A stretch of 64,000 nucleotides of DNA from Subdoligranulum variabile. Its GTDB lineage: Bacteria; Bacillota; Clostridia; Oscillospirales; Ruminococcaceae. This document shows, piece by piece, positions 26,987 to 34,700 of the stretch (position 1 is its first letter; every line of letters begins with the position of its first letter). The notes beneath the pieces are model-generated. The model saw nothing but the letters and a program-made list of their open reading frames with translations. It did no database searches and had not been told where the DNA came from. A program made the position numbers and the translations under genes. The DNA is taken from the NCBI RefSeq assembly GCF_025152575.1, contig NZ_CP102293.1, forward strand, positions 3,100,001 through 3,164,000, read 5' to 3'.

Positions 26987-28495
26987 TCACAGGTATTTCG
27001 CACTCAGTCTCAGAAGCTCTTCCTGGTTTGTGTCTTTTGTATTGACGATACCGGAAAGATGTCCGTTGGACATGACACCGATGCGGTTGGTAATGCCGAG
27101 GATTTCCGGCATCTCAGAGGAGACGACGATAACCGTCTTACCTTGCTTGGCCATCTGGATGATCAGTTCATAAATTTCGTATTTGGCTCCGACGTCAATG
27201 CCGCGGGTAGGTTCATCCATCATGAAAACCTGCGGCTCACGTTCGAGCCATTTGCCGAAGATGACTTTCTGCTGGTTACCACCGGACAAACTGGAAATCA
27301 TGTCATCCGGTCCCATACATTTGGTATGCATGATCTTGATTTCCTTGTTGGTCGCCTTGACCATCTTGGGATTGGAAAGTGCCACGCCGGATTTGTACTG
27401 ATTCAGATTGGCAATCGTGGTATTGAAGGTAAGATCGCATTTCAGGAACAAACCGTTGGCTTTGCGCTCTTCTGTAATCAGGGCAAAACCGTGTTCGATC
27501 GCTTCATGCGCATTGTTAAAGTTCATCAACCGGTTCCGGAAATACACTCGACCGGCAGCACGAGTGCGCACGCCGAAGATAGTCTCCAGCAACTCTGTAC
27601 GGCCAGCACCAACCAGACCGTACAGACCAAAGATTTCACCCTCGCGGACGTCAAAGGTGATGTCCTGCAGATGCGGTGCGTATTTGGTGGACAGGTGTTG
27701 GATAGAAAGAATGGGTTCACCGGGGGTGTTGTCCACAGGAGGGAAGCGGCTCTCCAGAGAACGACCAACCATCGCGGAAATCAGCTCGTTCATGTTGGTG
27801 TCCTGGGTGCTCTTGGTCATAACAAGGTTGCCGTCACGCAAAACAGAAACCTCATCACAGATCTCAAAGATTTCATCCATCTTGTGGGAAATGTAAATCA
27901 GCGCAATGCCTTGCTCTTTGAGCATGCGCATCATTTCAAACAATTTTTCGACTTCCTGCACAGTAAGGGAGGAAGTGGGTTCGTCCAGAACAATGACCTG
28001 GGCGTTGTAGGAGATTGCCTTGGCAATCTCGCACATCTGCCGCTGCGAAACAGACATGTTACGCATCGGCTGGGTCAGATTGACGGTCATGCCGAGTTTG
28101 CGGAACAAATCGGCGGCCTTACGTTTCATTTGTCCTTCGTCAACTACACCCATAGAGTTGACCGGGTAGCGTCCCAGGAACAGGTTGTCGATAACACTGC
28201 GTTCCAGGCACTGGTTCAACTCCTGATGGACCATGGCGATACCATTTTCCAGGGCGTCCTTCGGGCCGGAAAAGTTGATTTCCTTGCCGTTCAGGAAAAT
28301 CTTGCCCTCGTCTTTTTGATAGGTACCAAAAAGGCATTTCATCATCGTCGACTTACCGGCGCCGTTTTCGCCCATAAGTCCCATGACAGTACCGCGCTTT
28401 ACGTCCAGATTGATATGATCAAGCACTCGGTTACGACCGAACGACTTGCACATACCGCGAATTGACAAGACGATATCATCTTTCGCTTCTGCCAT
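26987..28495 (-). CDS. mglA: Galactose/methyl-galactoside ABC transporter ATP-binding protein MglA
   Basis: A 502-residue tandem ABC ATPase, normal length. The first domain has Walker A GENGAGKST, signature MSVSQRQ and Walker B VIVLDEPTSSL. The second has a degenerate Walker A (GLVGAGRTE), signature LSGGNQQKV and Walker B VFMMDEPTRGID, as is usual for sugar-type MglA/RbsA. It powers import of galactose-type sugars with MglC and the lipoprotein. Start ATG at 28495 is preceded by GGGAG. mglC starts 16 bases after its stop. Confidence 0.96.
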   Translation of the reverse strand: MAEAKDDIVLSIRGMCKSFGRNRVLDHINLDVKRGTVMGLMGENGAGKSTMMKCLFGTYQKDEGKIFLNGKEINFSGPKDALENGIAMVHQELNQCLERSVIDNLFLGRYPVNSMGVVDEGQMKRKAADLFRKLGMTVNLTQPMRNMSVSQRQMCEIAKAISYNAQVIVLDEPTSSLTVQEVEKLFEMMRMLKEQGIALIYISHKMDEIFEICDEVSVLRDGNLVMTKSTQDTNMNELISAMVGRSLESRFPPVDNTPGEPILSIQHLSTKYAPHLQDITFDVREGEIFGLYGLVGAGRTELLETIFGVRTRAAGRVYFRNRLMNFNNAHEAIEHGFALITEERKANGLFLKCDLTFNTTIANLNQYKSGVALSNPKMVKATNKEIKIMHTKCMGPDDMISSLSGGNQQKVIFGKWLEREPQVFMMDEPTRGIDVGAKYEIYELIIQMAKQGKTVIVVSSEMPEILGITNRIGVMSNGHLSGIVNTKDTNQEELLRLSAKYL

Positions 28496-28563
28496 TCTCG
28501 TTACTCCCGTTTTTGCAAATTGACAGCTCGGATCCCAAAAGAGGGGAGACTGCCTGTTTCCAT

Positions 28564-28626
28564 AAAAAAGCGCTATTAGGGAGAATTCCTTCTCCCAAAT
28601 GGAGAAATTCCTTCTCCCTAATAGCG
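28564..28626 (-). terminator. Strong hairpin between mglB and mglA
   Basis: On the minus strand, a 15-base arm CGCTATTAGGGAGAA pairs perfectly with its complement across an AT-rich loop holding further GGAGAA/TTCTCC repeats, followed by six T residues. It would lower transcription into mglA-mglC or stabilise the mglB mRNA end, so that binding protein exceeds the membrane parts. Confidence 0.75.
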
Positions 28627-28678
28627 GTTGTGTCACTTAGTGTTTAAGAATCAATCCAATGTGGATCAGATGCGTTCA

Positions 28679-29992
28679 TTACTGGCTCAGCAGAGCAGTG
28701 TAGGAAGCCGCGTTGTCGGTCTTAACCATGTTGATGGCGAAGGCGTCGTACTGGCTGGGATTGCTCAGACGGTTGGTGATGTTGGCCTCAGTCTGGCCGT
28801 CGCCGCCGATGTACTCAACGTTCAGGTTCAGCAGATCGTCGTAGTTCTGCAGCAGCGGCTGGTAAGTAGCGCTCAGGAAGTTATCGGCAGCATTGTAAAT
28901 GTCGAGCCAGACACTCTTGGTGGGATGAGCGGTAGCGTCGAGCTGAGTGGAAACGGGCTCATAGACCTTGGTGGAGTCGGTGAAGTCCTGATAGTTCTCA
29001 GCGGTGACGGCAACGTTCAGAGCGTAGTAGGAGCGCTCGTCAGCGTTGTAAACGTAGACATCGTCGCTCAGGACGTTGCCGACGTCATCGGGGGTACCGA
29101 TACCGGTATCGATGTCAACACCGTCGAGGGCGTTACGGATCACACGGAGGGTCAGATAAGCCTGAACGTCAGCGTGCTGGCTGATGGTTCCGCCGTAGCC
29201 TTCTGCAATAGCGGCAACGGCGTCAGCATTGGCGTCGTAACCGAAGGTGGGAACTTCATTGGCCTTGGACCAAGCATTGAACATAGACATGCCCATGCCG
29301 TCGTTGTTGGAGACAACCACGTCGATGGAATCGCCGAAAGAAGCGGACCAGGTGCCAATGGCGTTACCAGCGGTGGCAGCATCCCAAGTGGCGCCTGCGG
29401 AGTTCTTCATTTCCTGAGAAGCCAGCTCACGGATGACATAGGTCTTGCCGTTGACTTCGATGGAACCATCCTGGACCACCGTAGCAGAACCATCAGTGTT
29501 GGTGCCGACAGGATCGCTGTTGATCGCACCGTCAGCCTCGACACCAGTACCCAGTGCAGCGCGGACGCCACGGGTACGGGCGATGGAGTCATTGTGGCCG
29601 ATGTCGCCGATGGCCAGAACGTAACCGATGATGCCGTCGCCGTTGCGGTCGATGGTATCGATGTTCTTTTCGATGTAATCTTTGACCATCTGGCCCTGCA
29701 GCTCAGCACCCTGGTTGGCGTCGAAACCGACGTAGTAAGTGTTCTCGTTGAAGCTCAGCGCAGCCATGTCCAGCTCACCAGTGGAGCTATTGGAGGGCTG
29801 ACGGTTGAACCATACCAGGGGCTTATCCTTGTTGGCAACCGTGCCGGCGTCCGCGGTAGAGGTCTCGGATGCAGCGGCTTCGGAGGTGCCGGTAGCAGTG
29901 CTTTCGGTCGCGGTGGAACTGGTAGAACCGCCGCAGGCAGCCAGGCTCAAAGCCATCGCAGCCGCCATGCTCAATGCAAGTGCTTTTCTCAT
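28679..29992 (-). CDS. mglB: Galactose-binding lipoprotein, circularly permuted MglB
   Basis: A 437-residue lipoprotein: signal peptide with lipobox LAAC (Cys20), Ser/Thr/Ala-rich linker (21-50), then a sugar-binding domain. It starts at LVWFNRQPS (Asn63, like E. coli MglB Asn91), followed by the Ca2+ loop DRNGDG (115-120), GHNDSIAR with His133/Asp135/Arg139, Trp203, SNNDGMGM with Asn230, and FGYD Asp253. The part matching the beginning of mature MglB lies at the C-terminus: IYNAADNF with Tyr366/Asp370/Phe372, ending AINMVKTDNAAS. Thus all lobes are present but in permuted order. An extra segment of about 30 residues sits near 155-195. Binding of galactose or glucose is inferred. Confidence 0.92.
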   Translation of the reverse strand: MRKALALSMAAAMALSLAACGGSTSSTATESTATGTSEAAASETSTADAGTVANKDKPLVWFNRQPSNSSTGELDMAALSFNENTYYVGFDANQGAELQGQMVKDYIEKNIDTIDRNGDGIIGYVLAIGDIGHNDSIARTRGVRAALGTGVEADGAINSDPVGTNTDGSATVVQDGSIEVNGKTYVIRELASQEMKNSAGATWDAATAGNAIGTWSASFGDSIDVVVSNNDGMGMSMFNAWSKANEVPTFGYDANADAVAAIAEGYGGTISQHADVQAYLTLRVIRNALDGVDIDTGIGTPDDVGNVLSDDVYVYNADERSYYALNVAVTAENYQDFTDSTKVYEPVSTQLDATAHPTKSVWLDIYNAADNFLSATYQPLLQNYDDLLNLNVEYIGGDGQTEANITNRLSNPSQYDAFAINMVKTDNAASYTALLSQ

Positions 29993-30157
29993 AGTTTTTC
30001 TCCTTTTGCTTTTTGATTGCGGGCTCTTCGTACGTACCCGCCTGACACTATTTATGGTAAAAGAAAATAGTCATAAAAACAAGGGGAAATTTCACCGAAA
30101 GAAGTGTGAAAAAATTATCCAAAAGAAACAACATGCAAAAAAATATATCGATCAGAA
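29993..30157 (-). promoter_or_regulatory. mglB upstream region
   Basis: Contains the AAAGGAG ribosome site just before the ATG. A weak promoter candidate on the minus strand is TTGTTT, 17 bases, TACCAT. Otherwise AT-rich with no supported gene. Confidence 0.35.
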
Positions 30158-30172
30158 TGTGCAAATTGCACA
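30158..30172. promoter_or_regulatory. 15-bp palindrome, possible mgl operator
   Basis: TGTGCAA-A-TTGCACA, perfect 7-base arms with a single centre base, 165 bases upstream of mglB in an AT-rich region. It has the look of a dimeric repressor or activator site. No regulator gene is adjacent. Confidence 0.4.
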
Positions 30173-30525
30173 ATTTCTATGTCAAAATGATACAAAGAAG
30201 ACACCAATTATAGTCAAGAGACCGAAAATGCTGGGGGATTTTTTCAAATTTGGATAAAGAAAAAGGGCAGAAGGATGGTTGTCTTTGTCTGGTCAAGAGA
30301 ACCTTGCGAACCAAACGGAAAAAGATTATGGATGAATTGCAACCACTGTATCTGCATGATACAGATGTGGTGCGGTGCATGGCACAAATACATGGAACGC
30401 GCTGTTATTGTGCGCACTTGAATTTTGGTGCTGCCGAAGATGGCCCAAGCGAATGTGAGCCACCCAACAGGGGGCACTTTGAGATGCCTTGAATGCGCAA
30501 GGGGGCATAAAAAGCGAAACACAAC
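30173..30525. other. Intergenic stretch with no supported gene
   Basis: About 350 bases between the mgl control region and the palindrome. The open frames here are short, lack good ribosome sites and look like no family I know. Composition is more AT-rich than the genes around it. Confidence 0.5.
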
Positions 30526-30553
30526 ATTTCGCTAAATGTAAATTTAGCGAAAT
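30526..30553. repeat. 12-bp perfect inverted repeat
   Basis: ATTTCGCTAAAT, four bases, then ATTTAGCGAAAT. It lies directly upstream of a good ribosome-binding site (GGGAGGAG at 30557-30564), so it could be an operator or an RNA hairpin in a leader. Confidence 0.6.
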
Positions 30554-30569
30554 ATAGGGAGGAGACTTC

Positions 30570-30686
30570 ATGTTGTGGAAAGAAAGCAAAAACCTGTGGA
30601 AAACCATGTGCGAACGTCGGCAACGCCCAATGCATAAACAAAAGCTGATATTCATTTACACTACAGTCTGTATAAGAAGAACCTGA
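30570..30686 (+). CDS. Possible small basic protein (38 residues)
   Basis: An ATG follows GGGAGGAG with a five-base gap and opens a 38-codon frame ending at TGA 30684-30686. The product would be basic, with several Lys/Arg and three Trp/Tyr, a short hydrophobic patch (LIFIYTTV) near the end and no recognised family. The only support is the strong ribosome site and the palindrome just upstream; it may not be a gene. Confidence 0.25.
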   Translation: MLWKESKNLWKTMCERRQRPMHKQKLIFIYTTVCIRRT

Positions 30687-30711
30687 CTCTGATTTTTATA
30701 AACGCGTGAAA

Positions 30712-30741
30712 TTGACGCGCCACCGAGAATCGTGCTACAAT
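30712..30741 (+). promoter_or_regulatory. Promoter of the Xer recombinase gene
   Basis: TTGACG (30712-30717), an 18-base spacer and TACAAT (30736-30741). The hairpin at 30753-30800 would lie in the leader. Confidence 0.65.
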
Positions 30742-30752
30742 AAAAACCAATA

Positions 30753-30800
30753 AAAGCCATTCCTGCGCCGAATCAACATTCGGAACCGGAATGGCTCTTT
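30753..30800 (+). terminator. Leader hairpin with T-rich 3' side upstream of xer gene
   Basis: AAAGCCATTCC pairs with GGAATGGCTCTTT, with an inner stem CCGAAT/ATTCGG. It begins about five bases after the predicted transcript start and ends just before the ribosome site, so it may act as an attenuator or protect the 5' end. Confidence 0.5.
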
Positions 30801-30814
30801 AAGGAGTTTTATAC

Positions 30815-31894
30815 GTGAGCAGTTATATAGATACGGTACACCCGGAACGCCATACGCCTTATCTGGATATTCCCGACGATGTGATTGAATACCTGCATTA
30901 TTTGGATTTTGTGAAACTGCGGTCTCCCAGGACAGTCAACGGGTATTATCTTGATTTGCGGGGGTTCTTCCGCTATATGATGATTCAGTGGGGTCGCGCG
31001 GATGCTACGGCGAAGCCGGAAGAAATCGATCTGACAAAGATCGATTCTAAAGATATCGCCGGAATTGGCAAACGTGACATTTTTGGCTATCTGGACTACG
31101 CACGCAGTGCAAACAACGGTTCTAAAGCGCGCGCACGCAAGCTCAGCGCTTTAAAAGGCTTTTTCGGGTATATGTGCACGCAAGTCAATAAGATTACACA
31201 AGATCCAACGGAAAATGTGAGTTTGGGAGCGCCTAAAAAGACGCTTCCCAAATATCTTACGGAATCCGAAAGTCTCGAATTGTTAAATAATATACAAAGC
31301 GACTTTTACGAACGAGATTTTTGCATCATTACGCTATTTTTGAATTGCGGGATGCGTCTGGCTGAATTGGTAAGCATTGATTTGGGAGATTTTCGTGACG
31401 ACACAATCCGTATCACGGGAAAAGGCGGCAAAGAGCGGCTGGTATATTTGAATGATGCTTGTAAGCAGGCGCTGGAGCGCTACGCCAAAGTCCGCGGAGG
31501 GCTTGTCAATCTTTCAGACAAAGACGCACTGTTTGTTTCCAAGCGAACCGGAAAAAGGCTTACCGCACGCCGTGTGGAACAGATTGTGGCGAGGTGCCTG
31601 CAAAGTGCAGGTTTGAGCGGGCGTGGGTTTTCGCCGCATAAATTGCGACACACTGCCGCCACACTCATGTACCAGGGTGGCGTTGATATGCTGGCGTTGA
31701 AGGAAATCCTTGGACACGAGAATGTATCAACAACCCAGATCTATACGCACATCAATCAGCAGCAACTGCGGGAGGCCGTGCAGGCGTCTCCCCTCGCCCG
31801 CCAGCGGTTCATTGAGCCGAAGTCAGCCGACCAGAAGGCGGACGGCGCCGGAGATCAGTCCGCTGCAGAGGATGCAGAAAAGAAAGAAAAATAG
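30815..31894 (+). CDS. Tyrosine recombinase (XerC/XerD type)
   Basis: A 359-residue integrase-family protein. The N-terminal SAM-like DNA-binding domain (about residues 15-110) is followed by the catalytic domain with Arg in NCGMRLAEL, Lys in GKGGKERLVYL, HKLRHTAATLM (H-x-x-R), the second His in LGHENVSTTQIY and the nucleophile Tyr in that motif. This is the Xer layout, which resolves chromosome dimers at dif, rather than a phage integrase. GTG start with AAGGAG eight bases upstream. The last ~25 residues are a low-complexity tail encoded in a region overlapping the opposite-strand spoIIM end. XerD next to spoIIM is also seen in Bacillus. Confidence 0.88.
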   Translation: MSSYIDTVHPERHTPYLDIPDDVIEYLHYLDFVKLRSPRTVNGYYLDLRGFFRYMMIQWGRADATAKPEEIDLTKIDSKDIAGIGKRDIFGYLDYARSANNGSKARARKLSALKGFFGYMCTQVNKITQDPTENVSLGAPKKTLPKYLTESESLELLNNIQSDFYERDFCIITLFLNCGMRLAELVSIDLGDFRDDTIRITGKGGKERLVYLNDACKQALERYAKVRGGLVNLSDKDALFVSKRTGKRLTARRVEQIVARCLQSAGLSGRGFSPHKLRHTAATLMYQGGVDMLALKEILGHENVSTTQIYTHINQQQLREAVQASPLARQRFIEPKSADQKADGAGDQSAAEDAEKKEK

Positions 31895-32494
31895 AAGCGA
31901 AGTGCCGCAGCGGACGAGAAAGCGTCGCCTGGAAGCTTCCAGTTGACCGCGAGGGGCTCCGCCACAGAAAGCGTTTTGAAAGAGACAGATGCTGAGTCGC
32001 GCGGCATAACCGGCGAGCCAGAGCAGGACCAACAGCTGCAAAAGGCTGGGAAGACAAACGCAGAGCCAATAAAACACCAATCCCCTGCTGCCGCCCAACG
32101 CGAGAACGTTTACGGCGCAAAGCCCCAAAAATGCGCCTTTGATCAGAAAGAAGAGCGCAAGAAGCCCCACACCGAAGGCTGAAAAGCCACAAAACACGAT
32201 GAAAAGCAGTTGCAAAAAAGCGGCGGATATTTGATTGAAGAAAGTATCCGACCAGACAGAAAAGTGAAGCGGTTCCAGATAATATTCGGCGAGCTGAGCC
32301 CCAATGTCTCCATTACCCAATCGTCCATAGAAAATGCCGGGAAAATATCCCAGCAGAAAGGCAACGCTATATAAAAAAGAAATGCCAGAAAAAGGCTTTT
32401 TGTTCAATCTTGGTACGGAAGGTTGAGCGCATGGAAGGCATACACGCTCACGCACGCGTTTGCCGGGGCGAGGCCGACAGGAAGCGGCGCGCAT
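31823..32494 (-). CDS. spoIIM: Stage II sporulation protein M (SpoIIM-like)
   Basis: A 223-residue protein with five or six predicted membrane helices. It fits SpoIIM, which with SpoIID and SpoIIP drives engulfment: an N-terminal basic part, first helix SFLYSVAFLLGYFPGIFYG, FFNQISAAFLQLLFIVF, LLALFFLIKGAFLGLCAVN (the conserved KG region) and a C-terminal helix. The ATG at 32494 shares one base with the upstream stop (TGATG), typical of coupled translation. Its 3' end overlaps the Xer gene by 72 bases. Confidence 0.8.
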   Translation of the reverse strand: MRAASCRPRPGKRVRERVCLPCAQPSVPRLNKKPFSGISFLYSVAFLLGYFPGIFYGRLGNGDIGAQLAEYYLEPLHFSVWSDTFFNQISAAFLQLLFIVFCGFSAFGVGLLALFFLIKGAFLGLCAVNVLALGGSRGLVFYWLCVCLPSLLQLLVLLWLAGYAARLSICLFQNAFCGGAPRGQLEASRRRFLVRCGTSLLFFFLFCILCSGLISGAVRLLVG

Positions 32495-32943
32495 CAGCGC
32501 ACCGCCTTTGCTGCGGCAAAGGCGCCGCCGAACAAACCGCTCATCAACACGACGACGCTCAGCATAATGCTTCCGTTTTGAAGAAAAGTCGCTCCCTGAA
32601 GAATATATGCGGCGAGAAGTTGACAACCCGCATAGAAGAAACCGCAGACAAGTCCGCACAGAAGGAAGCGCCGCCCCACCTTTTGAGCAAACAGCAATCC
32701 GGACAAGGCAACCCCCAGCGCGGTGGCAATACAGGCAAAGGGGCGGACCAGTGCCAGCGGGACCGGTGTGTGTGCCAAAAGAAAGGCAAAGGCGCACAGG
32801 GCCAAGAGCAGAACAGTTGCGCCACATAGAAAAGAAAAGACGGCAGCACTGAGCAGTCGATCGACCGGACTTCGGGAATTTGCCGTTTGTCTTTTCGGAT
32901 GAATGCCATTCTTGGAAGAAATGCTATTTCTTTTTTTGAACAT
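32494..32943 (-). CDS. TIGR04086 family membrane protein
   Basis: A 149-residue protein with a basic N-terminus (about 30 residues) and four hydrophobic helices. Spacing and position (after yajC in a tgt-yajC cluster) match the TIGR04086 (YrzE-like) family of unknown function found in Clostridia. The start ATG at 32943 has GGGGGG as its ribosome site, which is part of a stable hairpin. No enzyme motif is seen. Confidence 0.7.
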   Translation of the reverse strand: MFKKRNSISSKNGIHPKRQTANSRSPVDRLLSAAVFSFLCGATVLLLALCAFAFLLAHTPVPLALVRPFACIATALGVALSGLLFAQKVGRRFLLCGLVCGFFYAGCQLLAAYILQGATFLQNGSIMLSVVVLMSGLFGGAFAAAKAVR

Positions 32944-32948
32944 AGAAA

Positions 32949-32987
32949 ACGCCCCCCTTGCACAGTAAACACTATGCAAGGGGGCGC
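32949..32987 (-). terminator. Hairpin between yajC and TIGR04086 gene
   Basis: On the minus strand CGCCCCCTTGCATAG pairs with a complementary arm CTGTGCAAGGGGGGCG (one mismatch), followed by TTTTC. It acts as a terminator for yajC or as a switch, since its 3' arm holds the next gene's ribosome site. Confidence 0.7.
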
Positions 32988-33001
32988 TGTGGTATGTCAC
33001 T

Positions 33002-33343
33002 TTACTTTTTGGCTGCACTGTTTTTGGAATCGCCGCCGACATCCAGCTTTTCCACCGAGGAAATTGCAGAACGACGGAAACGGATCTTAGTGCGGTCACT
33101 GCCGGTTTCCACAACCAGTGTGTCGTCCTTGTCGCTGATTGCGAACACGATGCCGACAATACCACCGATCGTAGTGACCTTATCACCGATTTCGATGGAG
33201 TTTCGCATGGCGGTATCTTTCTTGTCCTGACGCTTCTGCGGCACATAGATAATCAGGAACATGAAGACGAGGATCAGAACCATCGGCAGCAAGCTGACAA
33301 TCATATCGCCGGTGGTGGCTTCCTGAGACAAAAACTGGATCAT
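33002..33343 (-). CDS. yajC: Preprotein translocase subunit YajC
   Basis: A 113-residue protein: one N-terminal membrane helix (about residues 15-34), then the YajC signature YVPQKRQDKK and a GDKVTTIGGIVGIV segment. It is an accessory to SecDF. Own promoter (33380-33408). AAGGAG precedes the ATG. Confidence 0.94.
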   Translation of the reverse strand: MIQFLSQEATTGDMIVSLLPMVLILVFMFLIIYVPQKRQDKKDTAMRNSIEIGDKVTTIGGIVGIVFAISDKDDTLVVETGSDRTKIRFRRSAISSVEKLDVGGDSKNSAAKK

Positions 33344-33379
33344 GACAGGTACTCTCCTTAAAAGTTACGAATTTCCTCT

Positions 33380-33408
33380 ATTATATCGAATTTATGGGCA
33401 CAGCGCAA
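33380..33408 (-). promoter_or_regulatory. Promoter of yajC
   Basis: On the minus strand TTGCGC (33408-33403), 17 bases, perfect TATAAT (33385-33380), between tgt and yajC. Confidence 0.65.
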
Positions 33409-33435
33409 GAGTTTGCACAAAATTATGCCGGTCTA

Positions 33436-34596
<1,161 letters not shown>

Positions 34597-34605
34597 TCAA
34601 TTTCC

Positions 34606-34646
34606 AAAAAAGCGGCGGTGCAAGGGGCAATCCCCGCACCGCCTTT
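34606..34646 (-). terminator. Intrinsic terminator upstream of tgt
   Basis: On the minus strand AAAAGGCGGTGC pairs with GCACCGCCGCTTTTTT, with an inner GGGG/CCCC stem. It is downstream of both queA and the promoter at 34684-34656. Confidence 0.8.
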
Positions 34647-34655
34647 TCTTGCCAT

Positions 34656-34684
34656 ATTATAGAGGAAGTACGCCGGGAAGTCAA
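34656..34684 (-). promoter_or_regulatory. Promoter upstream of tgt hairpin
   Basis: On the minus strand TTGACT (34684-34679), 17 bases, perfect TATAAT (34661-34656). A transcript would begin at about 34649 and meet the terminator hairpin at once. Confidence 0.65.
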
Positions 34685-34700
34685 CACCTGAACGTCACTT

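Noticed and set aside
25237..27045. 602-codon open frame opposite mglC
   Set aside because: The minus strand holds a clear full MglC. The antisense frame looks like no family; it arises because mglC uses almost no TTA, CTA or TCA codons.
26921..28465. 514-codon open frame opposite mglA
   Set aside because: Same cause; MglA with all ABC motifs is on the minus strand.
28679..29992. Truncated tandem duplication of MglB instead of permutation
   Set aside because: The N-terminal and C-terminal parts complement each other at one junction, with no large missing or doubled block, and no MglB-like sequence follows the stop.
28628..30016. 462-codon open frame opposite mglB
   Set aside because: Val/Gly/Asp-rich antisense shadow of MglB; the minus strand has a lipobox, ribosome site and sugar-binding motifs.
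30250..30492. 80-codon plus-strand frame downstream of the mgl control region
   Set aside because: Non-ATG start, no ribosome site, no resemblance; likely chance in a long intergenic stretch.
30815..31894. Possible phage integrase marking a genomic island
   Set aside because: Protein layout is Xer-like, the neighbour is spoIIM as in Bacillus, and there are no phage genes, att repeats or adjacent tRNA.
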